Part shown: positions 37,901 through 47,997 of the stretch, in pieces
Numbering within the stretch: the first letter of the stretch is position 1
How the letters are laid out: every line of letters starts with the position of its first letter
NCBI RefSeq assembly: GCF_001949145.1
Contig: NW_019091453.1
Span: 810,117 to 874,116 of the forward strand
Source of the DNA: Acanthaster planci
Lineage: Eukaryota > Echinodermata > Asteroidea > Valvatida > Acanthasteridae
Reading direction: 5' to 3'
Length of the DNA stretch: 64,000 nucleotides
The notes under the pieces: generated by a model
The model's input: the letters and a program-made list of their open reading frames with translations, nothing else
Databases searched by the model: none
Told to the model about the DNA's origin: nothing
Program-made: the position numbers and the translations under genes

Positions 37901-40900
37901 TGGGATCACTGGATAGTGCCAACAGTACCCTGCCTGGTGCTAATGTAAGCAAGGGTTGTTCAGTTCAACTCAAATTTAAACTTACTCCATACTCTAATGG
38001 GTTACAAGTAATGGGAGAATGCAAAATTAAACAGGTGGTATCAAGGTTTTACCTTGAGGTATCCCAAAACACCTTTTTAAACCTTGCAAAGCCCGAGGTA
38101 GACCTCCGTTTACCGCATATTTAATTAGAAGTACTCGTACTCATACTCGGAATTAGAAGTACTTGTACTTGTACTCGGAAACCAGTACTTGTACTCGGCT
38201 GGCAAAGTACTCGCCCTGTCTTTGTACTCGGCAGTCAAAGTACTCGGCAGTACTTGGTACTCGGAAAAAAGTACTTAACTACAACACTGTTAATTCTGCT
38301 CTCTCCCCTAATCAAAATATCACAAGTGTGGAGGAATATCAGAGCAGGGTTGATGTAATGGTCAGAAATGTCATCAAAGAAACAATGGAGGTTGTTAAAT
38401 CAGAGGTGGATCAAAGACTTTCGGAAAGGGGGGAGAGGCACAACATTTTGAGGGCTTAGTTACGTTGTGCATGTTGATAAATGCAAGTGCACAGTGTACA
38501 CCTGCATGATGTGAAGTTTATGGCCCAGATGTCAAGTCCCAGATATAATTTGATTCAGTGTTTCCAGGGTTATGCACTTACCCTTCATCTGACACCCATG
38601 ATACCATCTGTGGATAGCAGTCAGTGGAAATATGCTGGACACACTTCCCTCTAACTAAGCCCTGTTTAAACATAGTCAGCTTTTAGATACATGTGTGAGG
38701 TCAGGGGTACAAATTCTTGACGGCTGTCCAATGTCATGCGTAGGACTCACAGAGGGATCACCTCCATCCAGTGGGCTTGAGCCAGATTGCATCCCTGGCC
38801 ACTGCAGCAAAGCATAAGCCACGACTGAAGGTCCGCAACACAGGCAGCTGGCGGAAGGAGATCCTGGGTGATATCACCGTCATGAATCCTGAAGAGGTGA
38901 GCCATGCGAGTTTAACAAGTTCCTCCTGTTGCCTTGTGAACATCACTGGCTGGTGTGTATTGTATACGTATCCATGGGTGCAATCTGGAGTGCGGGTTAG
39001 GTCTGCATTTTCAAAGCTAGATTTTGGTAAGACCAGGGGGAGGAATATTGTGGTAACCCTTTGCAGGCAGTTGTTAGTTCAAGTCAACCTTCCTCATGGT
39101 TTTGATGTGTTCTTGTAGTATTCCGAGGGGGGAGCTCAGAACCTTCGGCAGGATGTTTTGATACAGTGCTGTATTGCAACTCTAAGACAGTGAAAAGATA
39201 GAAAGGTTTGGAGGCCAGAAGTAGGAGGATCGCTATGACAACTGGAATTCACACCAAATGTGGAGGCTCTTGAAATATAACTACTGTTCTGTTTGATTTC
39301 TTTGGCTGCTTTTAAAAGCCATCTCTTTTGCATACTTGTGGTGAACATGTTGTGCAGATGTAGGTTTTAGTAACTCAGAAACCATAGTTGATACCACAGG
39401 TGTTTTGTTTGTGACAGTATGGTGCAGTACATTGCTTTATGCTTCCCCTTAGTCATAGAGTACTGGACACACAGAACATTATTGATGCTTCGTATGAGTA
39501 GTGACGCTTGATTGGCTGTTTCTTTTGCCACCAGCTGAAAGCACTCAACAAGATTCTGAAGGGCCAATCAGGAAGAGGCTCCTTGACAGGTTCACTCACG
39601 GTAAGATGGCCAAGACTAGAAATCAACTGAGACGACTTGTAGCTATGGCAACACACCAGATAACATCAGAATCTGCCTCCTCTCTGTGCCGCAAGCCAGA
39701 GTCAATTTGAATGGAGTGATTAATAAATTGAACAAATCCAAAAACAGTTGTCATCTCTGAGCATTTTGAATTATAATGCAAGGTTAGAGATAATGAATGG
39801 ACCGCTTAAGAGCACTGTTTTAAAGATGTCGATTTTCAGCTCACTTTTGTCTGACTTCTAATGGCTGTTTGATTTAGTCATTCATCAACTGTTTTTTTTT
39901 GTCATCCTTTGCGTCTCATTGCAGCTTGGAGGAAACTTAAGGAAGCCACCGTCTCTAACGTGAGTAAATATGTGTGAAGTCAGTTATAATCAAGACTTAC
40001 GTATTTGTTAGTCATTCCCTATACATGCAAGAATCCTTGTGTTAAAACATTCCTTTGACATTTTACAGTTTTCAGTGGAAAAGTTACATGTTTTTAAGTG
40101 AAAATTACTAGGCATTGAATCGTTTTGATGATTGCAGAAATGACAGCGTCATTGAGGAGGAACCTGACAATGACGTAGCATTATCCAAGACAGTGCCTCT
40201 ACCTAAGCCAACCCCACTCCGGGCTCCACCCCCACCCCGGGCTCCACCTCCCATGGTACGGATGCAGACACAGTGTTCACTCTCCCTGTCCTCACTGCTT
40301 TCTTTGAAGAGCCTGCTTGAGCTGAAAGAGTCTTGTTCCCAGTATTCAGGGAAGTCAATCTATTGAAATTCTAGTAATCAAGAGATCACATATATGTGGT
40401 TACATGGGAAAGTCTGACCAGAACTTGATTGACTGCTGATTGAAAGAGTAAAGCAGATTTCCTCCTGAATACGTGACCATCTTCAGGGGTGTTAGTCTTA
40501 GAATTGTTAAATTTGGGACTTTTTGAAAATTCGAATGCAGTTGGCAGTATGCATATTTTTTTTTACCATTGAGTAAATTGCCTGCATATCAGACCTCATT
40601 TGTTTAACAGTCCTGAACATTAATAGGGATAGATTGAATATTATTCAAAGGTTGAAAATCATCTATGATAACATTGATGAATCTCAACCCTTCCAGTCCC
40701 GATTCAAGGGATTTGCATTGCAAAACTGACAACTTTTTGTTGTAGTTGCAACCTTCTTCCAATGGCAAAGGCTTTGGTGACTTGGAATGTTCGTTCAGGT
40801 ATTCTTGTCACTGTTGTATGTTTTCCCTCTGGGTCAGTACAGTTTGTTGATCATGGCCACTGCACTCATATTACTGTGGTCAACATTGGGATGGTGTTCA

Positions 40901-43900
40901 GGAGGCATAATGGTGACAAAGACCAGTAACATGATAGCACCACTCAGCACCTTTAACAAGTCAACTCAGTCCATTTAAGCTCTCTTTCAAAAGGATAGAC
41001 ACCAATTAAGTGCTATCCCTGTGATATGAAGGCAAAAATGCTAACTTGCAATCAGTAGTGCCCATTTCGTAGAATGATGTGTGACCCAACCCAACAAAAA
41101 TGAGTCGTAAGTTACCAGAGTCTCCTCTGAGTTGCTAAAAAGCTTGTAAAAGAATCTTGCCGAATTTAAATTAATGAAAATGCCAAATTGAGAAATACAT
41201 TGACACTAATGGAAATAAAAACAAAGACACTGGAAAAAAAGTGTCCTCCTGTGGGATCTTGAACATTTGTTCTTGTGTGAACCTTCAGATCAGTTTGGAG
41301 AGAGCGGATACCCTACCCCTGCCAGACCTAGCAGAGATTGAAGAAGAAGAGGAGGAGGGACCAACATCCAAGCCAGGGAGTGCGAGTAAAAGTGAGTAGG
41401 CATCACTTAGAAACCTCGAGGCAATACGTCTTGGTTTTAGGGTCCCAGGATAGACCTGCCTAAATATTCACACCACAGTGTGATCTTCACATTCTGTATC
41501 GGACTGGAACTAGTAAGCATGAATCTCAAAACAAGACGTTCAAATTGTGCCCCACTTCACCATGTTTGCAACCTTCAAATTCTTGTCTGCGACTGACCGG
41601 TAGTGTAACTTTTTGGTCAATCCTAGATTTGGACTAGGGCTATGAGTAGTAATGTTTTTGTGGGTAACCTAATTCAGTGTTAGTGATTCTCTGTGTATTT
41701 AATTTCTGTGCCAGTGCAATTCTTGTTTGAATTTTTATATTTGCCAGTTGAAGAAGAATCCTCTTGTGAATTGTCTGTCCAAAAAGGTTAGGAAACTGAT
41801 CATTCTGTGTCGGGATCACCATCCTGGGTGGACGAAAAGTTTTAACAGTCGAGAGAACATTTATTTGAGCCAAATTTACCACTTTGTCATGACACTTGCC
41901 TTTACAACACCTTGAAAAAAAGATCAGTGTTTTGGTCGTAGGATGTCAGATCGCAAGACTTGTTTAAATATGTAGAATGGATTAATTTCTGAATTTGTGG
42001 CATTTTTTGCCTTTATTCTTCTTTTATTTTGCCACCTAAAGAGGAGGACAAATATGCTTCAAAGACCGGTAAGAAACGCCTGGCTGTCGACGGACCTTTT
42101 TCCTTGTACTAATCAGTTTCCGATTATTACTATTCTTACGTATTTCTGGTAATGAAACCAAGGCTTTCTCAAAAGAGTTCCAGGGTATTGTAACTTGTAG
42201 CCTGAAGAAACCTGTAGAGAAGAGAGAACACAAGCTTACATGCAATCGACTACTACTTCGAAAAAGGATTAGTGTCTTAGTCTCAGGATCTCAAATTGCA
42301 GGACTTATTCACATGGATAGTTTGTTTTGATATCATTTTTAAGAGCAGGGAGGCCATTAAGCATGCTCTTTGTTTGTTTTCCTTTTATCTGGAGCATCAT
42401 ACTTGACTGAAATCGGGATTCACTCATTGCAATATTTTTTTTGTTCAGCATATAACTTGAATGATACACATTAAGTTCTGAATTTTGAGCAAGTTTTTGC
42501 CTTTATTCTTCTTTTATTTTGCCACCTAAAGAGGAGGACATATATCCTTCAAAGACCGGTAAGAAACGCCTGGCTCTTGACAGACCTTTTTCCTTGTACT
42601 AATCGTTTCCCAATGAACATCCAGATCAGACATGATCTCAAGCTCGCATGCGATTGACTACTACTTTTTTCAATGATTCGAATAGTGTTTGTCGTTGTGT
42701 CCAATCATTCCAGTCTTTCAGTATTTCCATTCCTCATTTTGTCGTGTTGAATGTGTGTCCTGATAGTCTTTTTCATATGCTGGATTGTAATACAGATTTC
42801 CTCTGCAGTTCTATCCCCCAACCTGCATGAATTCTACATCTCAATTGTTCTCCAGTTCCCACCACACTCTGACTTTGATAATGCACAGATTGAATCAGTA
42901 ATGAATAACTAATGTTATTAACACAAAACCCTAGGGGGATTTGAATTTTTAGTGCTGCTGTGTTAGAACTTCTGAATGTACTTAGTTATTTAAGTTTGGT
43001 TTGAAGCATTTTTAGCTTTTGTTTTGGAAGTTCCTGTAAAATATCAAATCGAATTACAATTTCCAGTTGTATGGACCGGACTGGGTTTCCCTAGTCTTAT
43101 TAACTGTATGTCTGTCCAAGATTGTCAAATGATGTTACTGTAAAGTCAGAACTGTTTTTAAACTGCTTAACACTGCAGTGATTGTACAATTGCTGAAGGT
43201 TTGACAAGTATCCGTCATGTCTTATTTAACTGTGAGACATGTCTGGTGTACATCTTCAAAGCAGATGTCTTTTTAATCAAGCATGAAGACATACTATGGC
43301 CATTCAAGCAACATACATGTATATCTGGTGCTAACACCTTCATTGGCCATCTTTGAGAGGATCAGTGCATGGTTTCATTGCCGGTCAACACAGCCACTGG
43401 TTGTTGGAATATATAATCAAGTCATGCTAAGCCACGTCCATTCCACCCATCAACCAGGCAATTGCTTTTCCATGAGGCTATCAGTTTATCCTGGAGGCTT
43501 TCCAGTATTATTAAAAAGTACCAATAATCATATGATATACTTCCTATCCCTACCCTCCTGGAATCATCTGAAGCCACCAGGACAAAGTCATCATTCCGTG
43601 CTGCTCTTTGAAAGTTCAAATAAAATGAATATTAGGTTCCTGCATTGTAGAAACTTAGGGATCCAACCTTCCCAGATTCAGTATGGACAGTGTTTGGCTC
43701 AGCCTCATCAAATTCCAATCCCAAGTTGTTGTTCTGAACTCCTTTTTTGTAAATTGTTCAGTGAAACTCTATAACAGATATTACTGAAAAATTTACCTTC
43801 TCCTGTCTTTGACTCAGATCACACCGAATATTTTCTTGGTTTAATGTGTGATGTATGGTTTGAAGAGCAAGTTCTTTTCTCATTCATGTATCTTACAATG

Positions 43901-44341
43901 AAATACGCCCCACAAGTTCAGTGAATTAACTTAGAGCTTCCTTGAAACGATTCTGTGTGTGGGTCCTCACTTCAAGCGTGGAACCAGTCAGTAATGATCA
44001 TCAGGAGTAGGTCAAAGTTCACCAGTTCAACTCTTGCAACGTCCAATCAGAATCAGTGAACGCAGTCTTCAGACGGATTCAGGTTGGTTCATGGCAACAA
44101 TTTATCTCTTACCATTGGTATGTTTCCTATTCCAACAGACACTTTGACGGTTGAGAAACCAGAGGTTCCGGCAAGCGTCAAAAAGAAGCAGAATCGTGAG
44201 AAGGCCAAGAATGGTGAAATGCCCTCCTGGATGTTAAAATTTGCCCAGGATAACAAGCTCAACGTCTTGAATGACGTCAAGTTCGACGAATCCAACATGG
44301 AAGCCCGGCCACCCTCGTCATCATCGGATGATGAACTGTAA
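19209..44341 (+). CDS. Two-pore-channel-like (two-domain, 12-TM) cation channel with EF-hand and C-terminal SH3
   Basis: Coding exons: 19209-19931, 23543-23688, 24573-24674, 25020-25145, 25384-25456, 25942-26052, 26247-26389, 26709-26775, 27091-27212, 28368-28518, 28980-29117, 29525-29628, 29991-30081, 30938-31129, 31598-31677, 32106-32216, 33634-33697, 34349-34425, 34786-34882, 35859-35918, 36321-36395, 36912-37016, 37247-37432, 37741-37944, 38744-38896, 39535-39600, 39925-39959, 40138-40255, 41289-41391, 42042-42068, 42532-42558 and 44139-44341. The sum is 4080 nt (1359 aa). Order: disordered N-terminus 1-260; channel domain I (S1 about 300, S6 to 535); linker with an EF-hand loop 602-613; domain II (S1 about 655, S6 to 884); SH3 about 1020-1073; proline-rich 1221-1240; acidic tail. 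Pore signatures FVLLSTEN.P..M.PAF and QIITTSNWHEIM match TPC repeats I and II. TPCs are Ca2+/Na+ channels of endolysosomes; its true location is unknown. Usual TPCs are about 750-850 aa, so this one is far longer. Confidence 0.88.
20972..21191. mobile_element. MITE family A, copy 2
   Basis: The inverted termini GGGTAATTCCAGAAATTAGG and the complement of CCTAATTTCTGGAATTACCC are almost identical. The length is 220 bp. Related copies are at 3615-3860 and 33299-33517. Confidence 0.85.
21664..21703. repeat. Tandem pair of a 20-bp unit
   Basis: CGTGTACACATGATATCACC occurs twice, back to back. Each unit contains the palindromes GTGTACAC and GATATC. Confidence 0.85.
21826..22517. mobile_element. 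Foldback element with minisatellite arms (CCTCATAAGTCCGACG units)
   Basis: The left arm (21840-21970) has about six or seven degenerate units of about 17 bp, of the form CGCCTCATARGTCCGA. The right arm (22420-22517) has the same unit in direct and then inverted orientation (GAGGCGTCGGACTTACG). The unique centre includes a GC-rich stretch near 22340-22375. Inverted tandem-repeat termini are typical of foldback transposons. No transposase is seen. Confidence 0.6.
27332..28032. repeat. 20-bp minisatellite spanning the gap
   Basis: The unit AAGGCTCTGCTTACTGTACT occurs at 27332-27351 just before the gap and twice in tandem at 27993-28032 just after it. The gap is therefore probably an unresolved array of this unit. 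Confidence 0.8.
27352..27992. other. Assembly gap (641 N) inside a channel intron
   Basis: The gap lies in the intron 27213-28367. The split Trp codon (TG|G) is restored exactly across this intron, so no coding exon need be missing. It is flanked by a 20-bp repeat on both sides (see the next entry). Confidence 0.95.
30365..30612 (+). mobile_element. tRNA-derived SINE
   Basis: A Pol III B-box-like GGGTTCGAGTCCC lies at 30392-30404. It is followed by the body GGTTTTCTCCGGGCACTTCGG...TTTCCTCCTGCC, a motif common in invertebrate tRNA-SINEs. It ends with a GGCGC...GCGCC stem and an A-rich tail. The A-box end is degraded. Inserted in the channel intron between 30081 and 30938. Confidence 0.7.
32740..33294. 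mobile_element. TTAA-flanked non-autonomous DNA transposon, family C copy 1
   Basis: It is flanked by TTAA at both ends (32740-32743 and 33291-33294). The inverted tips are CCACATGCTGCCGGG and CCCCGGCAGCAAGTCG. TTAA target duplication is the piggyBac superfamily signature. Two further full-length relatives are at 49415-49968 and 54700-55654. No transposase is encoded. Confidence 0.82.
33299..33517. mobile_element. MITE family A, copy 3
   Basis: It starts GGATAATTCCAGAAATTAGG and ends CCCCTAATTTCTGGAATGACC. It is 219 bp and sits immediately beside the TTAA element in the same intron. Its internal sequence is inverted relative to copy 2. Confidence 0.85.
34195..34347 (+). repeat. Degenerate minisatellite (TTTTGACATTTNGGNCATTG)
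   Basis: About six imperfect units of 15-20 bp containing TTTTGACATTT and GGNCATT run directly into the acceptor ttttgacag of exon 34349-34425. The polypyrimidine tract of that exon therefore lies in the repeat. Confidence 0.65.
35385..35575 (-). mobile_element. tRNA-SINE-like dispersed repeat, minus orientation
   Basis: It has 'CACCTGGGTGGAGAG..'-type body remnants. A complement of a B-box (GATTCAAACCCTGATC) lies at about 35521-35536, followed by GAGTCCGGTACTTTAACTGTGAGCC. The same architecture is found at 58225-58566. Confidence 0.5.
37247..37944 (+). CDS. Two exons encoding the SH3 domain of the channel
   Basis: Exons 37247-37432 and 37741-37944 are joined in phase 0. The first ends a Lys/Arg-rich stretch (residues about 999-1020, including KKKKK) and begins the SH3 fold with VVTAYKG, in the ALYDY position. 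It continues with ELDLNVGDEVTI. The second supplies DDWWEGQIKDKKGWFPASHV, containing the paired Trp, the central Gly and the GWFP..(Y/H)V element. Every landmark of a canonical SH3 is present except that the last ligand-pocket Tyr is His (residue 1068). The domain is followed by linker sequence ending LPGAN. SH3 domains bind PxxP peptides. Confidence 0.9.
38130..38277. repeat. GTACTCGG-type minisatellite
   Basis: The motif GTACTCG/GTACTTG recurs about 15 times (TACTCGTACTCATACTCGG, GTACTTGTACTTGTACTCGG and so on). It lies in the intron downstream of the SH3 exon, and the 30-mer sub-structure is irregular. Confidence 0.8.
40138..40255 (+). CDS. Channel exon encoding the proline-rich segment
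   Basis: This phase-1 exon encodes NDSVIEEEPDNDVALSKTV followed by PLPKPTPLRAPPPPRAPPPM (residues 1221-1240). It contains several PxxP cores flanked by Lys/Arg, the form bound by SH3 domains. It lies about 150 residues after the channel's own SH3. An internal SH3-ligand contact is inference. Confidence 0.85.
42042..42068 (+). CDS. 27-nt micro-exon, copy a
   Basis: The acceptor CCACCTAAAG and donor G|GTAAGA bound a phase 1-1 exon encoding EDKYASKT plus split codons. It can be skipped or included without changing frame. Copy b lies 490 bp downstream. Confidence 0.7.
42532..42558 (+). CDS. 27-nt micro-exon, copy b
   Basis: The splice sites are the same as for copy a, and it encodes EDIYPSKT, with two changes (K to I, A to P). 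About 125 bp of shared sequence surrounds each copy, so this is a tandem exon duplication. Use may be alternative, mutually exclusive or sequential. Confidence 0.68.
44139..44341 (+). CDS. Last recognised channel exon
   Basis: It opens after TTCCAACAG in phase 1 and encodes DTLTVEKPEVPASVKKKQ, then a helix-prone segment MPSWMLKFAQDNKLNVLNDV, and ends SSSSDDEL before TAA (44339-44341). The bases around the stop also form a perfect donor, GAACT|GTAAGT. The gene could therefore continue to a downstream exon such as 45146-45168 (acceptor TTTTTTGCAG, reading LTLTEWIS). An AATAAA at 45201-45206 fits a transcript end near 45.2 kb under the unspliced model. Confidence 0.75.
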
Positions 44342-45843
44342 GTCCAATTTCTTTCCAGTACACTCTGCCCCTTCTTTGCCCCCCACTTGTAACCCCTTCC
44401 TAGCCCCTATTGCCCCAATGTTTGACATATTTTAGTCAGTGATCTGACGTTGTATGCAGTCTGTGATGTAATAGTAGGACTCAAGTGAAGCTTGAACACA
44501 AGAATTCATGACAATGTGGCAGAAAGTTGTCCTGCTTGATTGCAAAAATTGAATGTATTCCGACGTTTTGCTATGGGTGCAGGTTAATTCAGTTTGGGCA
44601 CAACTTTTAACACATCTTTGGCCTTTTTGGGTGATTATTTTCAGGCAAAGTCTACCAGGGAAGGTTCCAACGGATGGAGAAAGTGAATTATAGCAAAATA
44701 CAACCAGTGGCATTAACTCCAAGAATTTGAATTGTCCAGAGCAAGAACAAAGAATAGGTTAGCATCAAATTAAAATGTACAAAATGTGTACGAGTAGAAC
44801 TGGAGACGTGAGTGATGCATGTAGATGTATAAGCATGGTATTTTGACCCAGTCATTTTGTTTTGAGCCAATGGGTGAATTTGTAATCGTTTCAGCTTCAG
44901 TATCAGGTAATCGATTCTGTCCCCTTAATATTTTTCGTTTTTAACTCAAACAAATGGGTAATAAACTAAAGTACCTCAAGAATTCCTCTTCTGCCAGTAT
45001 AGCCATGCAAATGTACAGTGGATGTTTTGTACAGTGAATATTTTTGTATAAATTTCCGAGATGAATTTACTGGAGTTTAAAAAAAAATGGTCGCCAGTCA
45101 ATCGCTGTGTGTATTGTGTACATTTTGGTAACACCTTTTTTGCAGAACCTTGACTGAGTGGATATCATGTGAGTATTTAACTTTGGCTCATATTTTATGC
45201 AATAAAATCAAGATGTAACAAGGGAATCGTTCAAGGTAGTTTTGAAGCAATAAAAGTAAGGATGTCCATTGTTTGATTTTCTATCCACCCTCCATTGGCA
45301 GGTGCAACATTATCAGCAATAAGAAAATTGGGTCAGGAGGTGAAAGGGAATTGTAAATAGAATTTTAAAAACTTGTGTAATACACTCGAGATTGAAGGCA
45401 TATTTGTGTGATACGCGTCCCCTGACAGAAGAAAGTTTTCTACATCTTTGTGTTTATAATCAGTTTGAGTTGATGCCTGTAATCCGTCCAATCAAAATAG
45501 TTTGTTCTGATCCGTCCAAATTCTATTTTTGCCTTCGTTGGCAAATTACTGTGGAAACCAAATAGGTTTCATCACTGCATGAGGACACTTTTTGTCTGTT
45601 TTCTATTTTCATCCTGCAACCACCTAGCCAGTACCTGGGCATTGCTCCCCATTTCATTGGTTTTTTAAGATGGAGAAAAGATCTTTCAGTCCATGGCCAT
45701 CAAGCAAGCACTGACACTCAATACTTGTTTAGGTACAGGGTGTACCTGGTAGGGTTCAAAGCTGGGTCACCTGGATTCAGAAAAGGTATCTTTTTTACCA
45801 CAATGAGGACAATGACGAATAGAGTATTTAACAATTCTGGACG

Positions 45844-45897
45844 GCTGTGATGTGGGATGTTTGATACAGGCCAACAGGTCATATCCCACATCACAGC
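45844..45897. repeat. Perfect 15-bp inverted repeat with 24-nt loop
   Basis: GCTGTGATGTGGGAT (45844-45858) and its exact inverse ATCCCACATCACAGC (45883-45897). Its role is unknown. Confidence 0.85.
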
Positions 45898-47571
45898 AGT
45901 CAATAATTGTTTTGTTATACCTCTAGAGGTCTTGGATTCTTTGCATTTTATTTCCTCACCTTAAGTGTTTTTAATTAATTGCTGCTCAGAAAGTTGTACC
46001 ACGTGCACAGACTCGGTGCATCGCACTATCGGTTTAACTATTGGTTGCACTTGTCTTGCTTGAAAGTGGTATCTTTAAAATCTCTCAACCATTTTTAAGG
46101 AGAATCTACTTGTGTCATCAAACTTAACAGACACTATGTTAATGAACATTTAAGAAGAAATGAACTTCAACAGAAATTTTCAGCATTTCAAGAGTTGATC
46201 ATATCCTTCATCAGTCTGCTATTATCAGCTGTATATAGAGTGAAAGTAGGTTTGGGGGACTATTCTATGATATCACAATGTGATATGCATAAGGTTGAAG
46301 GTAATATGTGTTTTTATCACCTGGTCACATGATCATTCTGGGCCAATGAAAATATGGTATTCCAGACAGAACTATAATGCTTATTTTTATACTGCCTTAT
46401 TTCTTTCAATTTTGGTATCAATAAAGCAATACATGAGTGCTATTTATTTTACCTGAGTTCTAAATTAAGCAGAGAATTTGTGTGCTCTTTCTTCAATCAA
46501 ATGGAATATTGGGCTTTCAATTAAATTGTTAGTATTTAATCATTTAAAAGCTTGAAGTCATTTTGAATGTTTAATAGTATTTGAACAAAAGCCTGTGAGT
46601 AGTACTTGTTTGAACAGTCAGGTGCTTAAACTAATTATCCAGTTAAAATGTTAGAATTTATCTCAAGGAGCCAGTGTGCAGTGACTGCACCATGGTTTAT
46701 GATTGATTCTCATTCACATTTCATTTATGAAGTCTTTCCCTTATCATAACAACTGATTCCTATTAGCACACGACCCATAAACAATGAGCCCATGCCTGTG
46801 TTCCACCATTTCTCCTAACAGAACACATATGTTTTGAATTCCTCTTTTTGTATAATTTTGGTACCTTGTCTAAAGTACATATATCTATGCAACAAAAACC
46901 AATTCCCTGTTGGAGGAAGGAAGATCTGCTGTACTTGCAGGTTGTTAAATAGTAAACAGTTTATCCTAGACAGAAAGAAAACAAGTGTTGTTTGTGTACT
47001 TCTTGAGTGTTTTGCCACCCTGAGTTTGCGCCAGCTTGAACAGTACTGTCACTTTCTACAGAAATTTGTTCATAAAATGAGAGTTTCTGTTCAGTGAGAC
47101 CCTTTTCCAACATTGGTAAACAGTTTCCTAACTGTTTACTAACTGAAAAAGAAGCATTTCACTATTGATGATGCAAAGATTATATAGATGACCAACAGGG
47201 TTGGAACAAAAACAATTGATTGGGTAATTTAATGGGATACATTAAACTTGTACGTGTAGTTAAGCGCAATGTACAAATGTGAATAAGGTACACTGTATGT
47301 TCAGAGAATCTTTTCTTTAAAAAAAAATCTTATTTGGTTTTTGTGACTTCACTCAAATATGTATGACTCGTATGGGTTTATGCAGTCAATATACATACAG
47401 CGGATCAGCTCTGTCAAACATGTAGTGTTGAATAATACACTTTAGGGATCCCTGCATCACTGGAAAATGGAGCTGTTTATTAAAATGGATGCATTTGACA
47501 ACAATTTGTCATTCTGTCAGTATATAAAGCCTCTAAAAACGTTTTTTTTTAATCGTCAAGTTTAATTTCTA

Positions 47572-47997
47572 CAGTCATCTGCAAAAGTTTAGGACCACCC
47601 ATAGAAAATGCATTGACCTGAAGGAAAACCAAACTGAAACCAATCAATCATGGCAACTTATGTTTATTTTCAATGTGTAACCTTGGTACCTTGGTTGAAC
47701 ATTTTTGACTACATTTCCATGACCTGACATGTTAACAGTCTAATGTTCAGTGTACCCTCCTTTATTTCTGATTGCTGAGACTGGCTTTTTTTTACCCATG
47801 CTGCCTTGCAGACAAAATGTCATACAAGACCTGCCTTTGCACAAAATTTCATTCAAATGGGCATATAGCACTACACTGATGTTATGCACCTCTGTAAAAT
47901 CATGTTAAGTAATCATTCCGGGAGACAGTGTAATGAAGGCCCAGGGACAGAAATACCAATAAAATTCAAGGTGGTCTTAAACTCTTGCACATAACTG
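47572..47997. mobile_element. Tc1/mariner-type MITE
   Basis: TA flanks both sides (47570-47571, 47998-47999). The inverted tips are CAGTCATCTGCAAAAGTTTA and the complement of TAAACTCTTGCACATAACTG, and the similarity continues through GGACCACC. CAGT tips with a TA target duplication identify the superfamily. The 426-bp interior has no intact transposase. Confidence 0.85.

Noticed and set aside
43283-43774. 163-codon plus-strand open frame
   Set aside because: It lies in the intron before the last channel exon, has no recognisable similarity or domain and no matching splice phase. A resemblance of LPSWNHL to a LINE reverse-transcriptase tail is too short to use.
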